From Acidobacteriaceae bacterium (GTDB taxonomy: Bacteria > Acidobacteriota > Terriglobia > Terriglobales > Acidobacteriaceae), in contig DAHXOQ010000110.1 of NCBI GenBank assembly GCA_027364815.1, positions 1 through 8,657 on the forward strand: a stretch of DNA of 8,657 nt, given 5' to 3'. Position 1 is the stretch's first letter. The number at the start of each line of letters is the position of its first letter. Below the pieces are notes generated by a model. It saw nothing but the letters and a program-made list of their open reading frames with translations, did no database searches and was not told where the DNA came from. The position numbers and the translations under genes were made by a program. Positions 1 to 6,956 of the stretch are shown here, in pieces.

Positions 1-1
1 T

Positions 2-415
2 CTCGTGCGCATTGAAGAGATCATCGACCAGATCACCTTCGTCATTCGTTTCCTCGCCGGCTTTTCCATCTTTGCAGGGCTCATGATTCTCGCCTCCAGC
101 ATCAGCAGCACACGCTTCCGCCGCATGAGAGAAGCTGTGATCCTCAAAACCCTCGGCGCATCACGCCTGCACATCATCCGCGTCTTCTCTGTCGAGTTCA
201 CTGTACTCGGCATTCTCGCCGGAGCCGTCGGAGTACTCTTCGCCAATCTTTTTATCATGTTTTTGCTGCATCGGATGACCCTTGAATTTCATTTCAACGC
301 CACGGCCTCACTCACTGCGTTGATTGGCACCGCGCTGCTTGCAACGACCACCGGCTGGATTACCAGCCATCGCATTCTTGGTCTGCGCCCGTTGGAGATA
401 CTGCGAGACGAATAA
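2..415 (+). CDS. FtsX-like ABC transporter permease, C-terminal fragment
   Basis: This is the 3' end of a gene whose start lies before the window. The frame is open from base 2, so the GTG at position 5 is probably an internal valine, and the stop is TAA at 413-415. About 137 residues are visible. They contain a hydrophobic helix (about residues 13-35) and then a charged cytoplasmic stretch with RFRRMREAVILKTLGAS, the typical FtsX/MacB coupling motif that contacts the ATPase. Two more helices follow (about 62-88 and 101-120), and the protein ends RPLEILRDE. This matches the last FtsX domain of a permease. The short ending resembles the large two-domain YbbP type, a family usually paired with a YbbA/LolD-like ATPase and linked to export or lipid and lipoprotein handling. 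Family assignment is firm. Substrate and exact subfamily cannot be read from the fragment. Confidence 0.85.
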   Translation, partial: LVRIEEIIDQITFVIRFLAGFSIFAGLMILASSISSTRFRRMREAVILKTLGASRLHIIRVFSVEFTVLGILAGAVGVLFANLFIMFLLHRMTLEFHFNATASLTALIGTALLATTTGWITSHRILGLRPLEILRDE

Positions 416-432
416 AATCACGCACGACTCTC

Positions 433-468
433 AAAAAAATCGCCGGATTGAAATCAATCAATCCGGCG
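433..468 (-). terminator. Rho-independent terminator of the metal efflux operon
   Basis: A perfect 10-bp inverted repeat, CGCCGGATTG (441-450) and CAATCCGGCG (459-468), encloses an 8-nt loop. Read on the minus strand, the GC-rich stem is followed directly by a T-run, seen as the A-run at 433-439 on the plus strand. The hairpin lies 25 nt past the stop of the RND pump gene, as expected for an intrinsic terminator. On the plus strand no T-tract follows, so it would stop the converging permease transcript only weakly. Confidence 0.85.
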
Positions 469-492
469 TAAATGCTTGCTCACATTTAGAAG

Positions 493-3400
493 TTAAAAAT
501 CATCGCTCACATCCACAACCGGCAGCACATCATTCTCACGCGCGAACCAGACGTAAAGCGTCGGCAAGAGAAAGACGCCAATCACCAGGTTCGCGAGCAG
601 CCCGCCCACAATCACAATCGCAAATGGCCGCTGCGAATCCGAACCAATCGCATGTGAAAGCGCCGCCGGCAGCAAGCCCAGCGTCGCCACCAGCATCGTC
701 ATCATGATCGGGCGCAAGCGCAGAACCGCGCCTTCAACAGCCGCTTCAACAATGTGCTCGTGCGTGGACTCTTCCATGCCCTTGCGTCGCGCGCGCAACT
801 GGTTGATGTATTCGAGCATGATCACGCCCGTCTGCACTGAAACGCCAAACAATGCCAGGAAACCAACCGCCGATGAAACAGAAAAATTCGTATGCGTGAT
901 GAACAGCGCCAGCGGCCCGCCGATTGAAGCCATGATCACGCTGATCAAAATCAGCACCGCCCACTTGAAGGACCTGAACATTGTGTAGAGAATCAGGAAG
1001 ATCACCATCACGGTAATCGGAATCACAATCGCCATGCGCTTATCGGCGCGCTTCTGGCTCTCGTATTCGCCAGCCCACTCCGTGTGATAACCCGCAGGCA
1101 ACTGCACATTCTTGCTTACTTTGCCGATTGCCTCTTCCACCGTCGATCCAAGATCGCGTCCGCGCACCGAGTACTTGATCGCAATGTAACGCTGACCCGC
1201 CTCGCGATAGATTTCTTCGGCTCCATCATCGGTCGAGACTTTTGTAAGCTGGCTCAGAGAGACCCGCTCACCGGAAGGCGAGAGCAGACGAACCTCGTTG
1301 ATCGCATCGCGCGTATCGCGATAATCCTTCTGGTACCGCAACGTCACATCAAAGCGCGCCTCGCCTTTTTGAAGCTGCGTCAGTGCATTGGCGCCCACGG
1401 CAGTTTGCAGCGCATCCTGCACGTCTGCTACGTTAATTCCCCAGCGCGCGGCCGCATTGCGATCAACAGTGTAATTCAGATTCGGCTGTCCGATGATGCG
1501 GAAAATTCCCAAATCCTCAATTCCGCGCACCGTCTCCATCTGCGCCTGAATCTCTTCGGCCTTCTTTTCGAGCGTGCGCAGATCGTCGCCATAGAGCTTC
1601 ACTGCAAGCTCGCCCTTCACGCCGGAGACAGCTTCTTCCATGTTGTCGGAGATGGGCTGTGAAAAATTCCAGATCACGCCTGGAAATTTCTGCAACTCCT
1701 TGTTGATTGCGGCAATCAACTGATCCTTATCCTGATGAAACGCGGGACGCCACTCTTCCTTGCGCTTCAGGTCGACAAAGTATTCCGTGTTGAAGAAACC
1801 GGTCGTATCCGTTCCATCATCGGGACGGCCTGTCTGGCTGACCACCTGCGTCACTTCAGGAAACGATGCCATTACCAGGCGAGCCTTGTTGGTGAAATCA
1901 ATACTAGCGGTCGGCCCCTCGCTCGGCGCCAACGTGCCTCTCACCCAGATTGCGCCTTCGTCGAGATGGGGCAGAAACTCCGAGCCGATTGCGCCACCGA
2001 CAGTAAGATAAACAGCGCCCAAAAACAGCGCTGCTGCAATACCCACGGTCCATTTGCGGTTCTCAACCGCAGCGCGGACGGCCACCCGATAACGCCGGAT
2101 AACCCAGTGCAGCACCGGGTTTTCCCATTCTTTGGCGCCATTGCGAAAAAGAATACTCGCCAGTACCGGAGCAATGATGATGGAGAATGTCAGCGCACCC
2201 AGCAGTGCAAAGGCCACCGTCCATGCCATTGGCTTGAAGAGTCGCCCCTCAACAGCCTGCAAGGTAAAGATGGGCAGGTAAGCCGTGATGATGATTCCGA
2301 TGGCGAAGAAAACCGGGCGTTGGACTTCGTGCGTGGCTTCGCGGATTTTTTGCGCAGGCGTGCGCGTATCATCCGGATGAGAAAGATGCCGCACAATATT
2401 TTCAATCATCACCACCGTGCCGTCGACCACCATTCCAAAATCCAGCGCGCCGAGTGAAAGCAGGTTCGCCGGAATGTGGCTGATGTCGAGACAAATGGAT
2501 GCGAAGAGCAGGGCGAAGGGAATCGTCAGCGCGACGATGATTGCTCCGCGAACATTGCCGAGAAAGAGAAAGAGAATGATTGAAACAAGAATCACGCCCT
2601 CGGTCAAATTGTGTTCAACCGTCTCAACCGTATAAGAGACCAGCTTCGAGCGATCGAGGAAGGGAACAATCTGCACGCCCTTTGGCAGAATCGTTTTGTT
2701 CAGCTCATCAACCTTCGCATGAATCCCTTCGAGCACGGGGTCGGAATCATCGCCCTTCTGCAGCAGCACAATGCCTTCAACCGTATCTGCATTGTCGAGG
2801 ATCGTTCCGTCTGCGCGGTGTGTTGCGCGGCCAATCTGACCGAGGCGAATCTTCGGCCCCTGCTCAACCGTGGCAATCTGCTTCACCTTGATTGATGCGC
2901 CATTCGACGTCTTGATGACCGTGTTCTCAATATCCTGAACGCTGGTATACAGACCTATCGACTGCACGTTGATCTGCTGCGCGCCTTCTTCAATAAAGCT
3001 GCCGCCGCCATTCGTGTTGTTGTTGGTGATCTGCTGCTCAACCTGCGAGATGCTCAGCCCGTAGGAGACAAGCTTCTCCGGATCAAGCTTGATCTGGTAT
3101 TCCTTCGTCGGCCCGCCGAAACTCGAAACATCAACCACACCTTTAACGCCCTTGAATGATTTCTCCAGAAACCAGTCTTCAAGCGCCTTCTTCTCCATCA
3201 CGTCGTAGGCAGGGTTCTTGCTCTCCAGCGTGTACCAGTAAATCTGACCGACCGGGCTCCAATCCGTGCCCATCTGCGGAACCAGATTGGCCGGCAAACT
3301 CACCATGCTCAACCGTTCAAGCACATGCTCGCGGTTTACGTCACTTGTTGAATCATCATCGAAGATCAACATCAAACTTGATAAGCCAGCGAGTGTCGTC

Positions 3401-3651
3401 GAGCGCAGATGTGTCAGATGCGGAATGCCAGCCATCTGAATCTCCACCGGAACCGTCACCTGGCGCTCAATCTCTTCCGCGCTGCGCCCTGGCCACTGCG
3501 TAATCACCTGCACGTAATTGTTGGCTACGTCGGGGTACGCTTCGACGGGCAGATTTCTGAAGCTGACAATACCCCAAAGCAGGAGCACAAAGGCCCCGCC
3601 CAGCACCAGCCACCGACTCTTCAGCGCAAAATCAACCAGAGCTCGAATCAT
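493..3651 (-). CDS. czcA: CzcA-type heavy-metal efflux RND pump (inner membrane)
   Basis: This 1052-residue protein has the full length of an HME-RND (heavy metal efflux) transporter, which uses proton influx to move metal ions out through the tripartite complex. The layout is canonical: TM1 (about 13-31), a large periplasmic loop (32-340), TM2-TM6 (about 346-500), TM7 (534-553), a second periplasmic loop (554-870) and TM8-TM12 (872-1036). TM4 carries DFGMVVDGTVVMIEN with Asp404, Asp410 and Glu417. These correspond to the Asp/Asp/Glu proton-relay residues of CzcA, whereas CusA-type monovalent pumps lack the first Asp. This suggests a divalent substrate (Zn, Co, Cd or Ni), but the metal cannot be fixed. 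The ATG directly abuts the adaptor's TAA, with GGGGAG 7 nt upstream. It is the last gene of the operon, followed by a terminator. The symbol denotes family membership, not proven orthology. Confidence 0.93.
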   Translation of the reverse strand: MIRALVDFALKSRWLVLGGAFVLLLWGIVSFRNLPVEAYPDVANNYVQVITQWPGRSAEEIERQVTVPVEIQMAGIPHLTHLRSTTLAGLSSLMLIFDDDSTSDVNREHVLERLSMVSLPANLVPQMGTDWSPVGQIYWYTLESKNPAYDVMEKKALEDWFLEKSFKGVKGVVDVSSFGGPTKEYQIKLDPEKLVSYGLSISQVEQQITNNNTNGGGSFIEEGAQQINVQSIGLYTSVQDIENTVIKTSNGASIKVKQIATVEQGPKIRLGQIGRATHRADGTILDNADTVEGIVLLQKGDDSDPVLEGIHAKVDELNKTILPKGVQIVPFLDRSKLVSYTVETVEHNLTEGVILVSIILFLFLGNVRGAIIVALTIPFALLFASICLDISHIPANLLSLGALDFGMVVDGTVVMIENIVRHLSHPDDTRTPAQKIREATHEVQRPVFFAIGIIITAYLPIFTLQAVEGRLFKPMAWTVAFALLGALTFSIIIAPVLASILFRNGAKEWENPVLHWVIRRYRVAVRAAVENRKWTVGIAAALFLGAVYLTVGGAIGSEFLPHLDEGAIWVRGTLAPSEGPTASIDFTNKARLVMASFPEVTQVVSQTGRPDDGTDTTGFFNTEYFVDLKRKEEWRPAFHQDKDQLIAAINKELQKFPGVIWNFSQPISDNMEEAVSGVKGELAVKLYGDDLRTLEKKAEEIQAQMETVRGIEDLGIFRIIGQPNLNYTVDRNAAARWGINVADVQDALQTAVGANALTQLQKGEARFDVTLRYQKDYRDTRDAINEVRLLSPSGERVSLSQLTKVSTDDGAEEIYREAGQRYIAIKYSVRGRDLGSTVEEAIGKVSKNVQLPAGYHTEWAGEYESQKRADKRMAIVIPITVMVIFLILYTMFRSFKWAVLILISVIMASIGGPLALFITHTNFSVSSAVGFLALFGVSVQTGVIMLEYINQLRARRKGMEESTHEHIVEAAVEGAVLRLRPIMMTMLVATLGLLPAALSHAIGSDSQRPFAIVIVGGLLANLVIGVFLLPTLYVWFARENDVLPVVDVSDDF

Positions 3652-4803
3652 TTACTGGCTCCCCGCGGCTTCCAGTGACAATGCGTCGGCCACAACCTGT
3701 TGTCCTGGATTCAGGCCTGAAAGAATCTCCTGACGGTTCCCCTCAACCATTTTTCCCGCCTTCACTTCTGTGCGCCGGAAGGCGCTGTCGCTAGCCGGCA
3801 GAAAGACCCAGTCACGATCATGCAAATGCAGAACGGCATTTGCGGGAACAATCGTGTGGGTCTCCTTGGTGCGTCCTTCAAAAGTCGCCGTGGCAAACAT
3901 GCCCAGCTTCAGATAGCCGGGGTTCTGCACTTCAAGCCGCACCTTGGCCGTGCGCAGCGACGGATCAAGAATCGGGCCAATGTCGCTGATGCGTCCCGTG
4001 ATCGGTTTGTCAGGATAGGCATTGAAACGAATCTTCGCCTGCTGCCCCAACTGCAACTTCGGAATATCGTTCTCGTAAACATCGCAGACAATCCACACGG
4101 TTGAAATATCGGCAATGGTGAATGTCGTTGCTGAGCCGGACAAGCTCACACCCGCCGCTGAAGAATTCGTCACATTCTGCGCAACGATCACGCCCGAAAT
4201 CGGCGCACGCACTTCCACCAGACTGCTGGGATGATTTTTGTCCACACCGAGTGTCGTCAGTTGCTCCTCAGCGGCTGTCAAATCCGCCTGCGCGTCTTTC
4301 TCTGAATCCTCGGCCTGCTCCAGCATCGCCTGCGAGATTGCTCCATGCTGAAACAAATCATCGGCGCGCGCGTATGCTTTCTTCGCCAACTGCTCGTCGT
4401 TCTTCGCCTTCAGATAAAGATCAAATGCGTTCGTGATATCCGGGCTTTGCACCTTGAGGAGCAACTGGCCTTTTTTCACGTTGTCATCAAGCCGCGCCTT
4501 GATCTCTACCACGCGGCCATTGGCCAGCGAGATCACCGGCACCTCGCGTGAAATATCCGGGAAGACAGCGCCAGTAGCTTCAAAAACGGGCGCACTCTCG
4601 TTCTTTTCCGCTGCAATCAAATGGAACTGTCCCGGATTATCCACTTTCACTACGTTCATATCCGGCACTTCAACAACCTTCGCTGGCGGTGGAGCAGTAC
4701 TGCCATCATCCTTGCCCTTGCAACCTGCAAGTGTCGCAGTCAACGCCAATCCAAAAACCAGCCACGCGGCAATCCTTTTATTCGCTCGAATCAAATTCTT
4801 CAT
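3652..4803 (-). CDS. czcB: CzcB-type periplasmic adaptor (membrane fusion) lipoprotein
   Basis: This 383-residue RND periplasmic adaptor links the pump to the outer-membrane channel. The N-terminus has basic residues, a hydrophobic stretch and a lipobox LAGC with Cys28, so it should be a lipoprotein. It follows the usual domain order: split lipoyl/barrel-sandwich halves (about 84-120, and 196-232 with VRAPISGVIV), an alpha-hairpin (about 121-190), a beta-barrel (about 233-310) and a membrane-proximal domain (about 315-380). A linker with Pro and Asp/Lys follows the lipid anchor. I see no His-rich N-terminal metal-binding extension of the kind found in some CzcB proteins. The ATG overlaps the upstream TGA as ATGA, and GAGGTGA lies 5 nt upstream, so the start is well supported. 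The stop codon touches the pump's start codon, implying translational coupling. Family is firm, and the symbol is by family and context. Confidence 0.92.
   Translation of the reverse strand: MKNLIRANKRIAAWLVFGLALTATLAGCKGKDDGSTAPPPAKVVEVPDMNVVKVDNPGQFHLIAAEKNESAPVFEATGAVFPDISREVPVISLANGRVVEIKARLDDNVKKGQLLLKVQSPDITNAFDLYLKAKNDEQLAKKAYARADDLFQHGAISQAMLEQAEDSEKDAQADLTAAEEQLTTLGVDKNHPSSLVEVRAPISGVIVAQNVTNSSAAGVSLSGSATTFTIADISTVWIVCDVYENDIPKLQLGQQAKIRFNAYPDKPITGRISDIGPILDPSLRTAKVRLEVQNPGYLKLGMFATATFEGRTKETHTIVPANAVLHLHDRDWVFLPASDSAFRRTEVKAGKMVEGNRQEILSGLNPGQQVVADALSLEAAGSQ
3659..3664 (-). promoter_or_regulatory. Ribosome binding site of the RND pump gene
   Basis: On the minus strand GGGGAG lies 7 nt before the pump ATG, inside the last codons of the adaptor gene. 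Because TAA and ATG abut with no spacer, this site must be used while adaptor translation is ending, which favours coupled synthesis of the two proteins. Confidence 0.5.
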
Positions 4804-6122
4804 TGAATCACCTCATGCCCCACGGCCAGGTTCAGTTGTCCCGCTGCAGTCAGATACGCACCGATCAATTGCACGTATGCCAACTGCACAATGCGGTAAT
4901 CGCTCTGCGCATTCAGAAAATCCATCAACGAGGCGCCACCATGCTGGTAGGAGTAGGTCACCGTATCCCGAACCCTGAGCGCCTGGTCGTTGTACTTTTC
5001 CTTGTACGGCTTCAGCAGCACGATGTTGCTGCGCACCTGCTCATAAGAGGAGTCCACATCAGCAAATACCTGTGCCTTGGTGGCCTCCGCCGTACTCTTG
5101 CTGCGGTCAATATCAATCAGCGTCCGCTTCTTTTCACCCTGATTTTTGTCGAATATGCGCCAAGGAATACTCACGCTTGCGCCGATCGTATCGCGGCCAT
5201 AGGGGTTGTTGAAGGATGGATTGTAGCTGTACCACACACTGAAGGTCGGGTCAGTGGAACCATTCGCAATCGCCAACTTGTGATTTGTATCCGATTGTTG
5301 AATCGTCTCCATTGCAGCCCGCAAATCAGGCCGGTTCTCAAGCGCAATCTGGCGAAAATCATCGAGCGGCTTCAACGCGTCATTCCAATCAAAGATGCCC
5401 GTCACATCAAACTGTTCTACCGGCGTACGTTCGTTAAGCATTTGCAGCAACTGAATCTTCGCTGTCCGCAGATTCACCGTCGCCGATTCAATCTCTGATT
5501 CGTACTGAACTCGCAGCAACTCGATTCGATCCAGATCAATCTGCGCCAGGTCGCCCGCCTTGAACCGCTCACGGCTGATCTCGATGATCTTGTCGTAGTA
5601 CTCAAGGTCTGCCTTCGCCAGTTGAAGCACGGTCTTGGCCTGCAGAGTTTGAATAAAAAGTGCACGCAGATTAAATAGGAGGTTGCGCTCCAAATCCTCA
5701 TGATCGGAACCAGCAATCTGAGTGCCTTCTTTTGCGCTCTCCAGCCGCAACTCACGCTTCTTCTGCCGTTCATGCAGATAATTGATACTGGGCACAAGCT
5801 GGGTTGCAGTCAATGGCTGCCAGTGGGCAACTGTCCCGCCCGGAGCGGTATGGGGCACAATCTGAAATCCATCGCTTGAAAGTCCAATTCCGGGATTCGG
5901 CCGCAGAAACGCTGTTATCTCTGCGGCCTTCATCTCTTCCACACTGAGTTCATCGGCCCTGAGCGCAGGATTATTGGCTTCAAATTTAGCCTTCACATCA
6001 TCCCAACTTAACGCCTGGGCGCCAAGGATATGCGCAGGCAGCAATAACAACGCCGCCGCAGCAATCGCCAAGGTCATTTTTCCTTGAGTTCGCATCATCA
6101 TCACCATTGCGCCAGTATTCAC
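4800..6122 (-). CDS. czcC: TolC/CzcC-family outer-membrane efflux channel
   Basis: This outer-membrane factor of up to 440 residues forms the exit duct for the pump. A signal peptide with a long Ala/Leu core ends at AQA, with predicted cleavage after Ala37, and no lipobox Cys is present. Two repeated OEP domains follow: about 45-230, with RPNPGIG at 74-80 and long amphipathic helices, and about 250-435. Their strands would form the 12-strand barrel of the trimer. The start is uncertain. The longest frame opens with GTG at 6122 without a clear ribosome binding site. ATGs follow at 6107, 6101, 6098, 6095 and 6077. The one at 6095 gives a tidy Arg/Lys n-region, and the one at 6077 is preceded closely by AAGGA. 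The stop overlaps the adaptor start (ATGA), placing it firmly in the operon. The symbol is by family and position. Confidence 0.9.
   Translation of the reverse strand: MNTGAMVMMMRTQGKMTLAIAAAALLLLPAHILGAQALSWDDVKAKFEANNPALRADELSVEEMKAAEITAFLRPNPGIGLSSDGFQIVPHTAPGGTVAHWQPLTATQLVPSINYLHERQKKRELRLESAKEGTQIAGSDHEDLERNLLFNLRALFIQTLQAKTVLQLAKADLEYYDKIIEISRERFKAGDLAQIDLDRIELLRVQYESEIESATVNLRTAKIQLLQMLNERTPVEQFDVTGIFDWNDALKPLDDFRQIALENRPDLRAAMETIQQSDTNHKLAIANGSTDPTFSVWYSYNPSFNNPYGRDTIGASVSIPWRIFDKNQGEKKRTLIDIDRSKSTAEATKAQVFADVDSSYEQVRSNIVLLKPYKEKYNDQALRVRDTVTYSYQHGGASLMDFLNAQSDYRIVQLAYVQLIGAYLTAAGQLNLAVGHEVIQ
4808..4814 (-). promoter_or_regulatory. Ribosome binding site of the adaptor gene
   Basis: On the minus strand GAGGTGA sits 5 nt before the adaptor ATG, within the end of the outer-membrane factor gene. 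It is close to the anti-Shine-Dalgarno consensus and fixes the adaptor start at 4803, together with the ATGA stop/start overlap. Confidence 0.7.
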
Positions 6123-6177
6123 ACGGCGCTCACAGGTTCATCGTCAATTGATTTTTGTCGTAGGGGGAAGGATGGAA

Positions 6178-6621
6178 TTAGAGTGTTGCGGGAGGAGGCC
6201 GGTTCTCAACACGGCGCAATGCAGGATTCTGCGTCGAACGATCCAGCAACTCACTCGTCTGGCTTACAACGGCGTACTCTGAATGATGAACAACCAGCGG
6301 CTGCGCGGGAAGAGAAGCCATCGCCGGCATGTGTTGCTGATGATGACCGCAGTTGCAACTCTTCTGCACGCAAGTATCCGTCTCGGCCGGATTCTGCGCC
6401 ATGAGCAAATCGTCGCTCACCGAGATCACAGGGAAGAGCAGCAGCAGAACAATGGCAAGCGCCATCAACTGCATTCCGCGGTTGGAGTCACAGCACCGAT
6501 GGTCTTTTCGGGCATATTGCATCCACAGCGCCATAAGCGTCAGGCACAGCAGCAGCCACGCGAAATTGAGTACCAGTTCCATCGTCTGCACCAATTTTAT
6601 ACCAGGATGCACTGCTGACAT
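6178..6621 (-). CDS. Small two-helix membrane protein with Cys/His/Met-rich tail, first gene of efflux operon
   Basis: This protein of about 147 residues belongs to no family I can name. Counting from the ATG at 6621, it has TM1 (about 14-35), a basic loop ARKDHRCCDSNRG, TM2 (about 50-68) ending FPVISVSDDLL, and a polar tail. The tail contains CVQKSCNCGHHQQHMPAM: three Cys, three His and two Met in 18 residues, typical metal ligands. The positive loop predicts N-out/C-out topology, so the tail should lie in the periplasm. The gene is co-directional with the outer-membrane factor, 55 nt ahead of it, where czcI stands in czcICBA operons. I infer metal sensing, buffering or delivery to the pump. 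Starts possible: GTG 6633, ATG 6621 (GGTGG 8 nt upstream, chosen) and ATG 6582, directly before TM1. I recall similar FPVIS-type small proteins from Acidobacteria, but this is unverified. Confidence 0.7.
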   Translation of the reverse strand: MSAVHPGIKLVQTMELVLNFAWLLLCLTLMALWMQYARKDHRCCDSNRGMQLMALAIVLLLLFPVISVSDDLLMAQNPAETDTCVQKSCNCGHHQQHMPAMASLPAQPLVVHHSEYAVVSQTSELLDRSTQNPALRRVENRPPPATL

Positions 6622-6786
6622 ATAAAAAACCACCCTTATGATTCTCGATATAACGCAATCAATAAGAGCTAAAGAATTACTAAATAACTCATAAATGCCT
6701 ACGGTGTGCCGCTCAATTCCACGCGAGCCTTAAGGAATTTCAATTCAAAGACATACTCGCCTCAAGCTTTCAGAGCCGCCAATCCC
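6622..6786. other. AT-rich intergenic region, expected to hold the efflux operon promoter
   Basis: No gene is supported here, and base composition is clearly more AT-rich than the flanking coding DNA. The metal efflux operon must start from this region on the minus strand. The best sigma70-like pair I find is weak: TTGATT (6657-6662) and CATAAG (6635-6640), both read on the minus strand and 16 nt apart. If it is used, the transcript would favour the internal ATG at 6582 as start of the small membrane protein. An imperfect palindrome, GAATTAC-TAA-ATAACTC (6674-6690), lies just upstream of that pair and could be an operator. No recognisable SmtB, MerR or Zur consensus was seen. Confidence 0.35.
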
Positions 6787-6815
6787 TTGACCATCCAGCC
6801 CGCTATCCGTATGAT
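6787..6815 (+). promoter_or_regulatory. Sigma70-type promoter for tRNA-Gln
   Basis: TTGACC (6787-6792) and TATGAT (6810-6815) are separated by exactly 17 nt. Each box matches the sigma70 consensus in five of six positions. Transcription would begin near 6822, giving a 5' leader of about 60 nt to be removed by RNase P. No other gene lies between it and the tRNA, so it most likely drives the tRNA and possibly the gene downstream of it. Confidence 0.65.
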
Positions 6816-6882
6816 TAAACAGTTGGCCGATGCAAATTCGAGCTTGTTTTTAAGCCGCATTTTCCGTCCCGGCAAAGTATTT

Positions 6883-6956
6883 TGCCCCTTCGTTCAATGG
6901 TAGGACAGCTGCCTCTGGAGCAGCATATCGGGGTTCGAATCCCTGAGGGGCAACCA
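6883..6956 (+). tRNA. tRNA-Gln (anticodon CTG, reads CAG), CCA encoded
   Basis: A complete cloverleaf can be folded by hand. The acceptor stem TGCCCCT (6883-6889) pairs with AGGGGCA (6946-6952). The D stem is GTTC/GGAC. The anticodon stem GCTGC/GCAGC carries the 7-nt loop CTCTGGA, whose anticodon is CTG. The variable loop is ATAT, and the T stem CGGGG/CCCTG holds the loop TTCGAAT. The discriminator base is A6953 and CCA is encoded at 6954-6956. The 3' terminal A is also the first base of an ATG in the gene that follows. No terminator is seen before that gene. Confidence 0.95.

Noticed and set aside
1084..1662. Open frame of 192 codons on the plus strand
   Set aside because: It is antisense to the second periplasmic half of the RND pump, with no coherent protein features.
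1735..2457. Open frame of 240 codons on the plus strand
   Set aside because: It lies entirely antisense to the RND pump gene. The translation is rich in Arg, His and Gln with no recognisable domain, as expected for a shadow of a GC-biased minus-strand gene.
4689..5498. Open frame of 269 codons on the plus strand
   Set aside because: It runs antisense across the adaptor start and the outer-membrane factor. It shows no domain and no credible ribosome site. The minus-strand proteins have clear family features.
6706..6903. Short plus-strand frame of 65 codons in the intergenic region
   Set aside because: It spans the predicted promoter and runs into the tRNA-Gln gene. The composition is unlike a conserved protein and no ribosome site is evident.
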